A stretch of 64,000 bases of DNA, from assembly GCF_016908555.1 (NCBI RefSeq), contig NZ_JAFBEE010000011.1, forward strand, positions 1 through 64,000, read 5' to 3'. Shown one piece after another: positions 15,716 to 25,313 of this stretch. Position 1 is the first letter of the stretch, and each line of letters begins with the position of its first letter. The DNA is from Alkaliphilus hydrothermalis. GTDB lineage: Bacteria; Bacillota; Clostridia; Peptostreptococcales; Natronincolaceae. The position numbers and the translations under genes are program-made. The notes below the pieces were generated by a model. It saw nothing but the letters and a program-made list of their open reading frames with translations. It had not been told where the DNA came from and made no database searches.

Positions 15716-16365
15716 TACTTCCCGCTCCTTAACACACTGACAATATCCTCAAATACCTTATCAATATGTTGTTGACCATCGATGGCAGTTAGTTTTCCTC
15801 TGTTTGAGTAATACTCTATTAAAGGCATTGTCTCATTTAGATATACATCAATTCTTCTTGTAACAGTTGCCTCGTTATCATCATCTCTCTGATATAGATT
15901 ACCTCCACATTTATCACACTGTTCTTCTTTTGATGGAGGATTAAACTTAATGTGATAGGTAGCTCCGCACGATTTACAGATTCTTCTACCTACTGCTCTT
16001 TCAACTAAAACACTCTTATCTACTTGAATATTTATCACGTTATCAAGGGCTACACTCATTTTCTCCATCACTCGATCAAGTGCTTCTGCTTGTGGAACCG
16101 TCCTTGGGAATCCATCTAATAGGAAACCATTTAAACAATCTTCTTGCTTAATTCGATCCTCTACGATTTCAACAACAACCTCGTCAGGTACCAATAAACC
16201 CTGATCCATATAGGACTTTGCCTTTTTACCAAGTTCAGTGCCTTCCTTAATATTATAACGGAATATATCTCCGGTTGAAATATGAGGAATGTTAAACTCG
16301 TCGGCAATTGATGTTGCCTGCGTTCCTTTACCTGCCCCTGGAGGGCCAAGTAATATTATTCTCAT
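15715..16365 (-). CDS. adk: Adenylate kinase (zinc lid)
   Basis: 216 residues. P-loop GPPGAGKGTQ near the N-terminus, substrate motifs STGDIFR and DGFPRT, and a lid with CKSC...CDKC that binds zinc as in most Gram-positive enzymes. Interconverts ATP+AMP and 2 ADP. Lies between secY and map, with a small perfect hairpin in the secY-adk gap. Confidence 0.97.
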   Translation of the reverse strand: MRIILLGPPGAGKGTQATSIADEFNIPHISTGDIFRYNIKEGTELGKKAKSYMDQGLLVPDEVVVEIVEDRIKQEDCLNGFLLDGFPRTVPQAEALDRVMEKMSVALDNVINIQVDKSVLVERAVGRRICKSCGATYHIKFNPPSKEEQCDKCGGNLYQRDDDNEATVTRRIDVYLNETMPLIEYYSNRGKLTAIDGQQHIDKVFEDIVSVLRSGK

Positions 16366-16396
16366 TGTACCATCTCCCGGTATAAAAGTTTAGGTT

Positions 16397-16415
16397 CATG
16401 GGGTGTAACCCCATG
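16397..16415. other. Small hairpin between secY and adk
   Basis: CATGGGG (16397-16403), loop TGTAA, CCCCATG (16409-16415). Perfect seven-bp stem without a T-tract; could be a processing or attenuation site rather than a terminator. Confidence 0.4.
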
Positions 16416-16423
16416 AGTCCTTT

Positions 16424-17701
16424 CTACTTTAAGAAACCTTGATAGTGTCTCATCATTAACTGAGCTTCTATTTGCTTCATTGTTTCTAATGCAACCCCAA
16501 CAACAATTAGTAATGCTGTACCACCTAATGCCATTTGTGCACCGGTTAACTGCAAAACAATCGTTGGAAGAACAGCAACTAAAGCTAAGAATGCAGCTCC
16601 TGCTAAAGTGATTCTATTTGATACCCTTGTTATATAATCTGTTGTAGGTCTACCTGGTCTAATTCCAGGAATAAATCCTCCATATTTCTTCATATTTGTT
16701 GATATTTCAATTGGATTGAAGGTAATCATCGTATAGAAGAAAGTAAAGAATATGATTAATGCTGCGCTAAGCAAAGAGTATAAGACTATACCATACCAAT
16801 ATGGACTAGTAGGAGATAACCAGTTTTGAATAAAGATTGCAAATCCACTATCTTGACCAAAGAAGAAAGAAAGAATTTGTGGGAAAGATAGTAAAGACAT
16901 CGCGAAGATTACTGGGATAACCCCTGCTTGATTTACTTTTAACGGAATATGAGAGCTTTGACCACCATACATCTTCCGTCCAACAACTCTTTTAGCATAC
17001 TGTACTGGAATTTTTCTAGTACCTTCTGAAATAGCAACAACAGCTACGATCATTATTAGAGATATTAGTAGAATTAAGATGATAGATATTGGTGATATCG
17101 TATTTTGCTTTAATTGAAAGAATGTACCTCGTATGGTGGCGGGTAAACCTGAAACAATACCAGCAAAAATTATTAGTGAAATGCCGTTACCTATTCCTTT
17201 TTCAGTTATTTGCTCCCCCAGCCACATCAAGAATGATGTACCAGCTGTAAGAGTTATAATAACCAATGTTACATTGAATGCACCAGGTCTAATGGCACTG
17301 CCAAATAAACCAATTGTGATACCTGCAGCCTGAATTAACGCCAATACAACAGTAGCATATCTTGTATATGTGGCAATTCTTTTTCTTCCTTCTTCCCCTT
17401 CCTTAGCTAATTCTTCTAAGCTAGGAATGGCAATTGTAAGAAGTTGCATAATAATTGATGCAGTAATATATGGTGTTATACTTAGGGCAAAGATCGTCAT
17501 ATTTGAAAAGGCTCCACCTGAAAACAAGTCAAAGAATGAAAGTAAGTCAACTTGATTAACTACAGCACGTACGTAATCAATATCCATTCCTGGTACAGGC
17601 ACCACTGAGCCTAATCTAAAGATTACTAACATCATAAAAGTATAGACGATTTTGCTTCTCAAGTCCGGAATTTTCCAAGCATTTCTTAAGGTTGATATCA
17701 C
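16424..17701 (-). CDS. secY: Preprotein translocase subunit SecY
   Basis: 425 residues with ten predicted membrane helices; typical GSVVPVPGMD near the start and the cytosolic loop NMKKYGGFIPGIRPGRPT. Forms the SecYEG channel. A GTG start one base after the rplO stop indicates tight coupling. Confidence 0.97.
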   Translation of the reverse strand: MISTLRNAWKIPDLRSKIVYTFMMLVIFRLGSVVPVPGMDIDYVRAVVNQVDLLSFFDLFSGGAFSNMTIFALSITPYITASIIMQLLTIAIPSLEELAKEGEEGRKRIATYTRYATVVLALIQAAGITIGLFGSAIRPGAFNVTLVIITLTAGTSFLMWLGEQITEKGIGNGISLIIFAGIVSGLPATIRGTFFQLKQNTISPISIILILLISLIMIVAVVAISEGTRKIPVQYAKRVVGRKMYGGQSSHIPLKVNQAGVIPVIFAMSLLSFPQILSFFFGQDSGFAIFIQNWLSPTSPYWYGIVLYSLLSAALIIFFTFFYTMITFNPIEISTNMKKYGGFIPGIRPGRPTTDYITRVSNRITLAGAAFLALVAVLPTIVLQLTGAQMALGGTALLIVVGVALETMKQIEAQLMMRHYQGFLK

Positions 17702-17702
17702 C

Positions 17703-18146
17703 TTAGATCACCTCTACCTTTCCTCCAGCAGCTTCAATTTTCTCAATGGCTGCCTTGGTAAATTTGTGAGCTTTAATCGTTAAGCTCTTTTCTAAGTTAC
17801 CATTTCCTAAAATCTTAATACCGTCCTTCTCGATTTTCTTAATGAAGCCTTGCTCCTTTAAGAATTCTGCAGATATTTCAGTACCATTTTCAAATCTATT
17901 TAAGTCTGCAACATTAATTTCATTGAACTGCTTCTTAAATATATTAGTGAACCCTCTCTTAGGAAGTCTTCTGAAAAGAGGTAATTGTCCTCCCTCGAAG
18001 CCTGGTCTAACTCCACCACCACTACGGGCGTTTTGTCCATTGTGACCTCTTCCGGCAGTTTTACCTAGTCCAGATCCTGTACCTCTACCTTTTCTCTTGG
18101 TAGCTCTTACAGCTCCTTTTGCAGGTCTAAGTTCATGTAACTTCAT
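17703..18146 (-). CDS. rplO: 50S ribosomal protein L15
   Basis: 147 residues; N-terminal LRPAKGAVRATKRKGRGTGS glycine/arginine-rich arm and VRPGFEGGQLPLFRRLPKRG are diagnostic. Spc operon position between rpmD and secY. Confidence 0.98.
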   Translation of the reverse strand: MKLHELRPAKGAVRATKRKGRGTGSGLGKTAGRGHNGQNARSGGGVRPGFEGGQLPLFRRLPKRGFTNIFKKQFNEINVADLNRFENGTEISAEFLKEQGFIKKIEKDGIKILGNGNLEKSLTIKAHKFTKAAIEKIEAAGGKVEVI

Positions 18147-18168
18147 GTCTACACCTCCTTTGTTCCCT

Positions 18169-18351
18169 TTAGATTTCAGTTACTTCAACCATATGTTTTA
18201 CGATATTGATCATTCCTCTAATTTGAGGATTGTCTGGTTTTTCAACGTTTTGACCGATTTTTTTTAACCCTAAAGCTTCGATAGTTTTTCTTTGCTTTGG
18301 TAAAGAACCGATTACACTTCTTACTAGTTTTATATTAATCGCTTTTGCCAT
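18169..18351 (-). CDS. rpmD: 50S ribosomal protein L30
   Basis: 60 residues; IKLVRSVIGSLPKQRKTIEALGL is the conserved core. Full length. Confidence 0.97.
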   Translation of the reverse strand: MAKAINIKLVRSVIGSLPKQRKTIEALGLKKIGQNVEKPDNPQIRGMINIVKHMVEVTEI

Positions 18352-18363
18352 GGAATTTCCCTC

Positions 18364-18873
18364 CTAACCTAAGAGTTCTTCTACGGACTTACCTCTTAGT
18401 TTCGCAACTTCTTCAGCTCGCTTTAATTGCTTTAAACCATCCATAGTTGCATTTACCATATTTCTTGAGTTATTTGTCCCAAGAGATTTAGCTCTTACAT
18501 CTTTTAATCCTGCTAATTCTAATACCGCACGAACAGGTCCACCTGCGATGATCCCTGTACCTTCTTTAGCTGGCATGATTAATACATTCCCAGCACCGAA
18601 GTGTCCTAGAGTTTCATGAGGAATTGTTGTTCCAACGATTGGCACATGGATAAGGTTTTTCTTAGCATCTTGGATTCCTTTTCTGATTGCTTCAGGAACT
18701 TCCATTGCTTTACCTGTTCCAACTCCTACATGGCCGTTTTCGTCTCCTACAACAACCAGTGCTGCAAATCTAAAGTTTCTACCACCTTTAACAACTTTAG
18801 TAACACGTCTTATATCAATAACTTGTTCTTTTACATCAAGTTGGCTCGCATCTATCAACTTATTACGTTGCAT
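18364..18873 (-). CDS. rpsE: 30S ribosomal protein S5
   Basis: 169 residues. RRVTKVVKGGRNFRFAALVV is the dsRNA-binding-like N-terminal domain, and GTGIIAGGPVRAVLELAG the C-terminal one. The spectinomycin loop region looks ordinary. Only 12 bases before rpmD. Confidence 0.98.
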   Translation of the reverse strand: MQRNKLIDASQLDVKEQVIDIRRVTKVVKGGRNFRFAALVVVGDENGHVGVGTGKAMEVPEAIRKGIQDAKKNLIHVPIVGTTIPHETLGHFGAGNVLIMPAKEGTGIIAGGPVRAVLELAGLKDVRAKSLGTNNSRNMVNATMDGLKQLKRAEEVAKLRGKSVEELLG

Positions 18874-18891
18874 CTATTTCCCTCCTTCTTA

Positions 18892-19260
18892 TTAAAACTT
18901 AAGTCCAGCTTCTCTTGCTCCGTTAGCTAAAGCTTCAACTCTTCCATGATAAATATATCCACCACGGTCAAAGGTTACTGTTTCGATACCCTTTTCTAAT
19001 GCACGCTTAGCAACTAGTTCTCCAACTAATTTAGCAGCTTCTTTATTTCCAGTAGCTCCTACTTTAGACTTAATTTCTTGATCTAAGCTTGAAGCAGCTG
19101 CAATTGTGATGCCAGCAACATCATCTATAACTTGAGCGTAGATATTTGTTAAACTACGATAAACGTTTAATCTTGGACGTTGAGGAGTACCAAAGACTTT
19201 ACCACGGACTCTTGTGTGTCTTTTTTTTCTTGTAAGGTTCTTACTTACCTTCTTAAACAC
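18892..19260 (-). CDS. rplR: 50S ribosomal protein L18
   Basis: 122 residues; RLNVYRSLTNIYAQVIDD and FDRGGYIYHGRVEALANGAR are conserved 5S rRNA-binding segments. Confidence 0.97.
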   Translation of the reverse strand: MFKKVSKNLTRKKRHTRVRGKVFGTPQRPRLNVYRSLTNIYAQVIDDVAGITIAAASSLDQEIKSKVGATGNKEAAKLVGELVAKRALEKGIETVTFDRGGYIYHGRVEALANGAREAGLKF

Positions 19261-19280
19261 GTAGTATCACTCCTTTCTTA

Positions 19281-19820
19281 TTACTTACCAGTCTTACCTT
19301 CTTTACGTCTAATATACTCACCAGCATATTTGACCCCTTTACCCTTATATGGCTCAGGTTTTCTATGATCTCTAATCTTAGCAGCATAGTTTCCTACTAA
19401 TTGCTTGTTAATCCCTTTAACTAGGATTTCTGTTTGTGTAGGAACTTCAACATTAAGTCCTTCTGGATCTATCATTTCAATTGGATGAGAGTATCCTAAG
19501 CTTAATACAAGCTTGTTTCCTTGCTTGTTAGCACGGTACCCTACCCCTACTAATTCTAATTTCTTTTCATATCCTTTAGTAACACCTTGAACCATGTTAG
19601 CAACAAGTGTTCTTGATAAGCCGTGTAGTGACTTATGCTTCTTATTTTCAGTTGGTCTTACAACTGTTAACATATTTCCTTCTTGTTGAAGGGTAATGTC
19701 TTTGCTGATTTGCTCGCTTAAAGTTCCTAATGGTCCTTTAACTGTTACTTTGTTATTGCTATCTACATTTATTTCAACACCTTGTGGTATTTCAATTGGT
19801 TTATTACCGATTCTTGACAT
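19281..19820 (-). CDS. rplF: 50S ribosomal protein L6
   Basis: 179 residues, two L6 repeats; SRIGNKPIEIPQGVEI at the start and RDHRKPEPYKGKGVKYAGE near the end are typical. Confidence 0.98.
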   Translation of the reverse strand: MSRIGNKPIEIPQGVEINVDSNNKVTVKGPLGTLSEQISKDITLQQEGNMLTVVRPTENKKHKSLHGLSRTLVANMVQGVTKGYEKKLELVGVGYRANKQGNKLVLSLGYSHPIEMIDPEGLNVEVPTQTEILVKGINKQLVGNYAAKIRDHRKPEPYKGKGVKYAGEYIRRKEGKTGK

Positions 19821-19849
19821 ACTGGCACCTCCTTATAAGTTTATTGCTA

Positions 19850-20248
19850 CTACCAGATGTATGCAATTACTTCTCCACCAACGCCTTCTTTTCTAGCAAC
19901 TTTATCAGTTATGATGCCTTTTGAAGTTGAGATAATTGCAACTCCTAAACCACCTAATACTCTTGGAATTTCATCCTTCTTAGCATATACTCTAAGACCT
20001 GGCTTTGAGATTCTCTTAATTCCAGTTAAAACCTTTTCTTTGTTCTTTCCATATTTTAATTGCACTCTTAATATTCCTTGCTTACCATCTTCGATGACAT
20101 CAAACCCTTTGATAAAGCCTTCATTTAAAAGGATGTTGGCAATTTCTCTCTTAAGGTTTGAAGCAGGAATATCAACAGTTTCATGTTTCACCGCATTAGC
20201 ATTTCTTACACGGGTAAGCATATCTGCAATTGGATCTGTCATTGTCAT
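19850..20248 (-). CDS. rpsH: 30S ribosomal protein S8
   Basis: 132 residues; DPIADMLTRVRNA start and ISTSKGIITDKVARKEGVGG C-terminal RNA-binding segment. In other bacteria S8 represses the spc operon through an rplE site; I did not find an obvious copy of that target here. Confidence 0.98.
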   Translation of the reverse strand: MTMTDPIADMLTRVRNANAVKHETVDIPASNLKREIANILLNEGFIKGFDVIEDGKQGILRVQLKYGKNKEKVLTGIKRISKPGLRVYAKKDEIPRVLGGLGVAIISTSKGIITDKVARKEGVGGEVIAYIW

Positions 20249-20269
20249 ATTCTTTACCTCCTCCCCAAT

Positions 20270-20455
20270 TTACCAGCTGGCTTTTCTAACCCCAGGTATT
20301 TGGCCTTTATAAGCTAATTCTCTAAAACAAATACGGCATATACCGAACTTTCTTAAAACCGAATGTGGTCTTCCACAGATATTACATCTTGTATATTCTC
20401 TCGTTTTGTATTTTTGCTTTCTTTGTTGTTTAACAATCAGAGATTTTTTCGCCAC
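20270..20455 (-). CDS. rpsN: 30S ribosomal protein S14, zinc type
   Basis: 61 residues, the short form with CNIC...CRIC zinc ligands (type Z). Standard position between rplE and rpsH. Confidence 0.97.
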   Translation of the reverse strand: MAKKSLIVKQQRKQKYKTREYTRCNICGRPHSVLRKFGICRICFRELAYKGQIPGVRKASW

Positions 20456-20472
20456 TATTTTCCCTCCTTACC

Positions 20473-21012
20473 TTACTTTGCAAAAGGCATTCCCATTAAT
20501 CTTAACAGTTCTCGGCACTCTTCATCAGTTTTTGCACTTGTTACAAAAACAATATCCATTCCACGAACTTTATCTACTTTATCGTACTCAATTTCAGGGA
20601 AAATTAATTGTTCCTTTAGCCCTAAAGCGTAGTTTCCTCTTCCGTCAAAAGCATTTGCGCTTACTCCTCTAAAGTCTCTTACCCTTGGAAGTGAAATGTT
20701 CATTAGCTTATCAGCGAAATGATACATCTTCTCTCCTCTAAGAGTAACCTTAGCACCGATAGGCATACCTTCACGAATTTTGAAGTTAGAAACAGATTTT
20801 TTAGCTCTAGTAACCACAGGCTTTTGCCCAGTAATCATTCCTAATTCTTTTATAGCTACTTCTAACGCTTTAGAGTTATCCTTTGCTTCACCAACTCCAA
20901 TGTTGATTACGATTTTTTCTAATCTTGGGATCTCCATTACGTTATCGTAATTGAATTTTTCCATTAAAGCTTTAGCAACTTCGTTATTGTATTTTTCTTT
21001 CATTCTAGACAT
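20473..21012 (-). CDS. rplE: 50S ribosomal protein L5
   Basis: 179 residues; IPRLEKIVINIGVGEA and RGVSANAFDGRGNYALGLKE are diagnostic. Binds 5S rRNA with L18. Confidence 0.98.
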   Translation of the reverse strand: MSRMKEKYNNEVAKALMEKFNYDNVMEIPRLEKIVINIGVGEAKDNSKALEVAIKELGMITGQKPVVTRAKKSVSNFKIREGMPIGAKVTLRGEKMYHFADKLMNISLPRVRDFRGVSANAFDGRGNYALGLKEQLIFPEIEYDKVDKVRGMDIVFVTSAKTDEECRELLRLMGMPFAK

Positions 21013-21039
21013 TCAGAAATGTACCTCCCTTCTTCAGGC

Positions 21040-21351
21040 TTAATCTAAAACTTCACCAGTCTTTTTACTTACTCTTACTTTTTCACCGTTATTTAATACT
21101 TTATATCCGACACGAACACCTTGGCCCGCCTTCTTGTCAAAAATCATAACGTTCGATACATGTATCGGTGCTTCTCTGTGGATAATTCCGCCCTGTTGCA
21201 TTTGTTGATTAGGTTTTTGATGCTTTGTAGCCATGTTAACCCCTTCAACAATTACTTTATCTACTTTTGGAAAGGCTTGAAGTACTTTACCTTTTTTGCC
21301 TTTGTCTTTTCCGGATATAACTACTACTGTATCACCTTTTTTAACATGCAT
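21040..21351 (-). CDS. rplX: 50S ribosomal protein L24
   Basis: 103 residues with a KOW motif at the start (KKGDTVVVISGKDKGKKGKV). Early assembly initiator protein. Confidence 0.98.
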   Translation of the reverse strand: MHVKKGDTVVVISGKDKGKKGKVLQAFPKVDKVIVEGVNMATKHQKPNQQMQQGGIIHREAPIHVSNVMIFDKKAGQGVRVGYKVLNNGEKVRVSKKTGEVLD

Positions 21352-21369
21352 TTCATGACACCTCCTTGA

Positions 21370-21738
21370 TTATAATACTTCTGGCGCTAATGAAACGATC
21401 TTCATAAAATCTCTTTCTCTTAGTTCTCTTGTAACCGGTCCAAATATACGAGTACCTACCGGTTGCTTATCGTCTTTTATGATTACCGCAGCATTTTCAT
21501 CAAACTTTATATATGAACCGTCTTTACGTCTAATGTCTGAAGTAGTTCTAACAACAACAGCCTTAACTACTTGACCCTTCTTTACAACTCCGCCTGGTGT
21601 TGCACTTTTAACAGAACAAACGATCACATCACCAACTCTAGCGTATCTTCTCTTTGTTCCTCCTAGTACACGGATACAAAGTAGTTCCTTAGCACCAGAG
21701 TTATCAGCAACTTTAAGACGTGACTCTTGTTGAATCAT
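21370..21738 (-). CDS. rplN: 50S ribosomal protein L14
   Basis: 122 residues; IQQESRLKVADNSGAKELLC start, FGPVTRELRERDFMKIVSLA end. Full length. Confidence 0.98.
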   Translation of the reverse strand: MIQQESRLKVADNSGAKELLCIRVLGGTKRRYARVGDVIVCSVKSATPGGVVKKGQVVKAVVVRTTSDIRRKDGSYIKFDENAAVIIKDDKQPVGTRIFGPVTRELRERDFMKIVSLAPEVL

Positions 21739-21764
21739 AGTAAAACCTCCCTCCGCGTTTAAGC

Positions 21765-22019
21765 CTATTTTGCCTTTTCAACGATTTTAACAAGTCTCCA
21801 TCTTTTATCCTTAGATAATGGTCTTGTTTCCATGATTTTAACACGATCTCCGATTTGACACTCATTCATTTCATCATGAGCTTTAAATTTAATTGTTCTT
21901 TTAACAGCTTTTCCGTACAGAGGATGACGAACAAAGTCTTCTACTAGAACAACGATGGTTTTATCCATTTTATCACTTACTACTCGACCTATTCTGGTCT
22001 TTCTAAGTCCTCTTTCCAT
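21765..22019 (-). CDS. rpsQ: 30S ribosomal protein S17
   Basis: 84 residues; RKTRIGRVVSDKMDKTIVV and ETRPLSKDKRWRLV are conserved OB-fold segments. Confidence 0.98.
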   Translation of the reverse strand: MERGLRKTRIGRVVSDKMDKTIVVLVEDFVRHPLYGKAVKRTIKFKAHDEMNECQIGDRVKIMETRPLSKDKRWRLVKIVEKAK

Positions 22020-22053
22020 GAAAATTGGCCTCCTTTCCTACACAACAAATTAT

Positions 22054-22257
22054 TTATGCCTTAACCTGCTTAATTTCTCTCTCACGAATGATTGTTTTGA
22101 TTTTTGCAATGTCTTTACGAACATTACGAATTCTTAAAGGGTTTTCAAGCTGGCCTGTTGCTAACTGGAAGCGCAAATTAAACAATTCGCCTTTTAAATC
22201 TACTAACTTTTGATTTAATTCTACATCTGTCATATCTCTTAAAGAATTAGCTTTCAT
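22054..22257 (-). CDS. rpmC: 50S ribosomal protein L29
   Basis: 67 residues from the ATG at 22257 (MKANSLRDMTDVEL). This start overlaps the last 11 bases of rplP, the usual rplP-rpmC overlap; upstream in-frame GTG codons would give a non-standard N-terminus. L29 sits at the exit-tunnel rim. Confidence 0.95.
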   Translation of the reverse strand: MKANSLRDMTDVELNQKLVDLKGELFNLRFQLATGQLENPLRIRNVRKDIAKIKTIIREREIKQVKA

Positions 22258-22690
22258 CAGCTTCACCACCCTTTGCTTCTAATTCCTGACGTGTAACAAA
22301 CTTACACTTGATTGGTAATTTATGAATAGCAAGTCTCATCGCTTCTCTTGCCTTTTCCTCTGATACTCCAGCAAGCTCGAACATGATTCTTCCTGGCTTA
22401 ACAACTGCTACCCAGAACTCTGGTGAACCTTTACCGGCACCCATACGAGTTTCAGCAGGCTTCTTAGTTACTGGCTTATGAGGGAAAATTTTAATCCAAA
22501 CTTTACCCCCTCTTTTGATAGATCTTGTCATGGCGATACGGGCAGCTTCGATTTGGTTTGATGTAATCCAAGCTGGCTCAAGAGCCATTATTCCATACTC
22601 TCCGTATGAAACCGTATTGCCTTTGTGGGCTTGGCCCGCCATTTTGCCTCTATGAACTCTACGACGTTTTACTCTTTTAGGCATTAACAT
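22247..22690 (-). CDS. rplP: 50S ribosomal protein L16
   Basis: 147 residues, MLMPKRVKRRRVHRG start supported by AGGAGG eight bases upstream. MTRSIKRGGKVWIKIFP and KPAETRMGAGKGSPEFWV are typical. Near the A-site finger. Confidence 0.98.
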   Translation of the reverse strand: MLMPKRVKRRRVHRGKMAGQAHKGNTVSYGEYGIMALEPAWITSNQIEAARIAMTRSIKRGGKVWIKIFPHKPVTKKPAETRMGAGKGSPEFWVAVVKPGRIMFELAGVSEEKAREAMRLAIHKLPIKCKFVTRQELEAKGGEADES

Positions 22691-22721
22691 GCACTATTCC
22701 TCCTTTCTATAAGGCTGAAAG

Positions 22722-23441
22722 CTATCTCGCTTCTCTTTTTCTGCCCCTTCTACCCTTTTCTTCGGTTTTAGGTGCTTCTACTGTATCTACAACTGTAGCT
22801 CTACCTCTTGTTGGTAAAACTTCACCTTTATATATCCAAACTTTAACTCCAAGCTTTCCATAAGTTGTATCTGCTTCATGGAACCCATAGTCAATATCTG
22901 CTCTTAATGTGTGTAGTGGAACATTTCCTTCACTGTATCCTTCTGTACGAGCCATCTCAGCTCCACCAAGTCTACCAGAAGTTGAAACCTTAATTCCCTT
23001 AGCTCCCGCTCTCATTGCTCTTTGCATAGCTTGCTTCATTGCTCTTCTGAAGGAAACCCTTCTTTCTAATGAGAATGCAATGTTTTCTGCTACTAATTGA
23101 GCGTCTACATCAGGTCTTCTTACTTCTACAACATTTACCATTACTTGCTTACCAGTGATTTTTTCAAGGTCTTTTCTTACGTCCTCTACACCTTGACCAC
23201 CCTTACCGATAACCATTCCTGGCTTAGCTGTAAATATATTAACTTTAACTCTATTATTAGCTGCTCTCTCGATCTCAGTTTTTGAAATACCGGATAAGAA
23301 AAGCTTCTTCTTAACATATTCACGGATTTTGTGATCTTCCAATAAGAAACCTGCAAAGTCTTTTTTATTGGCGTACCACTTAGTATCCCAGTCCTTGATG
23401 ACTCCAACTCTTAACCCATGAGGATTAACCTTTTGACCCAT
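22722..23441 (-). CDS. rpsC: 30S ribosomal protein S3
   Basis: 239 residues, slightly longer than Bacillus because of a basic tail (TEEKGRRGRKREAR). KH domain with GKGGQGVEDVRKDLE at about residue 80; C-terminal domain with GRLGGAEMARTEGYSEG. Confidence 0.98.
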   Translation of the reverse strand: MGQKVNPHGLRVGVIKDWDTKWYANKKDFAGFLLEDHKIREYVKKKLFLSGISKTEIERAANNRVKVNIFTAKPGMVIGKGGQGVEDVRKDLEKITGKQVMVNVVEVRRPDVDAQLVAENIAFSLERRVSFRRAMKQAMQRAMRAGAKGIKVSTSGRLGGAEMARTEGYSEGNVPLHTLRADIDYGFHEADTTYGKLGVKVWIYKGEVLPTRGRATVVDTVEAPKTEEKGRRGRKREAR

Positions 23442-23460
23442 TCTTTTCCCTCCTTAATTC

Positions 23461-23793
23461 TTATTTTTCCTTAAGAACAACTCCGATATGACTTGTTCTC
23501 TTTCTGATAGTCGTTGCTCTACCCATTGCTCTTGGTCTGAAACGCTTCATTGTTGGTCCTTGATTAGCAAAGATCTCAGTAACGAATAACTTTTCACGAT
23601 CCATGTTGTGGTTATTCTCAGCGTTTGCTACTGCTGATTGAATTACCTTATATACAATTGGCGCCGCTGCCTTTGGAGTAAACTTTAATATTGCTAAAGC
23701 TTCGTCAACTTGCTTACCTCTTACAACGTCAACTACTTGTTGTGCTTTTCTAGTAGCGATTCGTACATATTTAGCGATTGCTCTTGCTTCCAC
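23461..23793 (-). CDS. rplV: 50S ribosomal protein L22
   Basis: 110 residues; RKAQQVVDVVRGK and the tunnel-lining hairpin tip FRPRAMGRATTIRKRTSHI are normal. Confidence 0.98.
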   Translation of the reverse strand: MEARAIAKYVRIATRKAQQVVDVVRGKQVDEALAILKFTPKAAAPIVYKVIQSAVANAENNHNMDREKLFVTEIFANQGPTMKRFRPRAMGRATTIRKRTSHIGVVLKEK

Positions 23794-23825
23794 AATGACA
23801 ACCTCCTTTCATAATGAAAACTATA

Positions 23826-24107
23826 TTATCTTCTTTTAGTTGTTTTATCATTATCATCATGGCCTCTGTATGTTCTTGTAGGAGCAAATTCTCCTAACTT
23901 GTGGCCAACCATATCTTCAGTTACATATACAGGAACGTGCTTTCTTCCGTCATGAACTGCAACTGTGTGTCCGATCATATTTGGGAAAATAGTGGAGGCT
24001 CTTGACCAAGTCTTGATCACCTTTTTCTCACCATTTTTATTCATTTCTTCGATTTTTCTATATAAACCTTTATGAATAAAGGGCCCCTTTTTTACTGATC
24101 TACTCAT
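23826..24107 (-). CDS. rpsS: 30S ribosomal protein S19
   Basis: 93 residues; SRSVKKGPFIHKGLYRKIEE and MVGHKLGEFAPTRTYRGH are diagnostic. Confidence 0.98.
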   Translation of the reverse strand: MSRSVKKGPFIHKGLYRKIEEMNKNGEKKVIKTWSRASTIFPNMIGHTVAVHDGRKHVPVYVTEDMVGHKLGEFAPTRTYRGHDDNDKTTKRR

Positions 24108-24156
24108 TTTTTTTCCTCCCTTCAGAAGTTATGAAGCAGATTTCTCTACCCTATAA

Positions 24157-24987
24157 TTATTTCTTTCTTCTAGATACGATTTGCTTGTTGGAAGCCTTTT
24201 TCTTGTTACGAGTTTTGTAACCAAGAGCAGGTTTACCCCAAGGTGTAACTGGTGATGGTCTACCGATAGATGTTCTACCTTCCCCTCCACCGTGTGGATG
24301 GTCGTTAGGGTTCATTGCGGAACCTCTTACTGTAGGTCTAATACCCATGTTTCTCTTTCTACCAGCTTTACCGATTGTTACGTTTTCGTGATCTAAGTTT
24401 CCAACTTGTCCAACCGTTGCTTTACACTCGATGCTAATGTATCTAATTTCTCCAGATGGTAATCTTAATAATGCATTCTTACCTTCTTTAGCCATTAATT
24501 GTGCAGCGTTACCAGCAGCTCTAGCGATTTGGCCACCTTTACCAGGCTTCATTTCGATATTATGAATAACTGTACCTACTGGGATATCTTTTAATTGTAA
24601 TGCGTTACCAACTTTAATATCTGCTTCTGGACCAGATTGAACTAGGTCTCCTACCTTTAAACCATTTGGAGCGATGATGTATCTCTTTTCTCCATCTACA
24701 TAGTTTAATAATGCGATATTAGCAGAACGATTTGGATCGTACTCGATTGAAGCAACTTTAGCGTCAATACCATCCTTATTTCTCTTGAAGTCGATAATTC
24801 TATATTTTCTCTTAGCTCCGCCACCACGATGACGAACTGTTATCTTACCATGTGCATTTCTACCACCAGACTTTGTTAAGGTTTCTAACAACGATTTCTC
24901 TGGTTCTACGTTTGTGATTTCATCGAATGTAGAAACAGTCATTGATCTAATACCTGGTGAGGTAGGGTTGAATTTTTTAATACCCAT
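24157..24987 (-). CDS. rplB: 50S ribosomal protein L2
   Basis: 276 residues. HRGGGAKRKYRIIDFKRN and NPNDHPHGGGEGRTSIGR (containing the universally conserved His implicated near the peptidyl-transferase centre) are present. Confidence 0.98.
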   Translation of the reverse strand: MGIKKFNPTSPGIRSMTVSTFDEITNVEPEKSLLETLTKSGGRNAHGKITVRHRGGGAKRKYRIIDFKRNKDGIDAKVASIEYDPNRSANIALLNYVDGEKRYIIAPNGLKVGDLVQSGPEADIKVGNALQLKDIPVGTVIHNIEMKPGKGGQIARAAGNAAQLMAKEGKNALLRLPSGEIRYISIECKATVGQVGNLDHENVTIGKAGRKRNMGIRPTVRGSAMNPNDHPHGGGEGRTSIGRPSPVTPWGKPALGYKTRNKKKASNKQIVSRRKK

Positions 24988-25022
24988 TATAATTTCCCTC
25001 CTTCTTATTTCGAGTCAATGGG

Positions 25023-25313
25023 CTACATGCCTTCAAAGAATTCGATTTCTTTACTATCAGCAGTTAACTTAACAACAGCTTTTTTCCAGTCGGCTCTTTT
25101 TCCTACGTTAGCGCCCATTCGCTTATATTTACCAATCATGTTGATTGTATTCACTTTATCAACTTTAACTCCGAAGATCTTCTCAATAGCTTTCTTGATT
25201 TCAGTTTTGTTGGCTCTTTTGCTTACAACAAAAGTGTACTTCTTTTCAGCCATTTGAGTCATACTTTGTTCACTTACAACAGGTCTAATGATGATATCAT
25301 GTGGATTCGTCAT
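25023..25313 (-). CDS. rplW: 50S ribosomal protein L23
   Basis: 96 residues; PHDIIIRPVVSEQSM and GKYKRMGANVGKRADWKKA. Exit-tunnel docking protein for SRP and trigger factor. Starts one base inside the rplD stop region. Confidence 0.98.
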   Translation of the reverse strand: MTNPHDIIIRPVVSEQSMTQMAEKKYTFVVSKRANKTEIKKAIEKIFGVKVDKVNTINMIGKYKRMGANVGKRADWKKAVVKLTADSKEIEFFEGM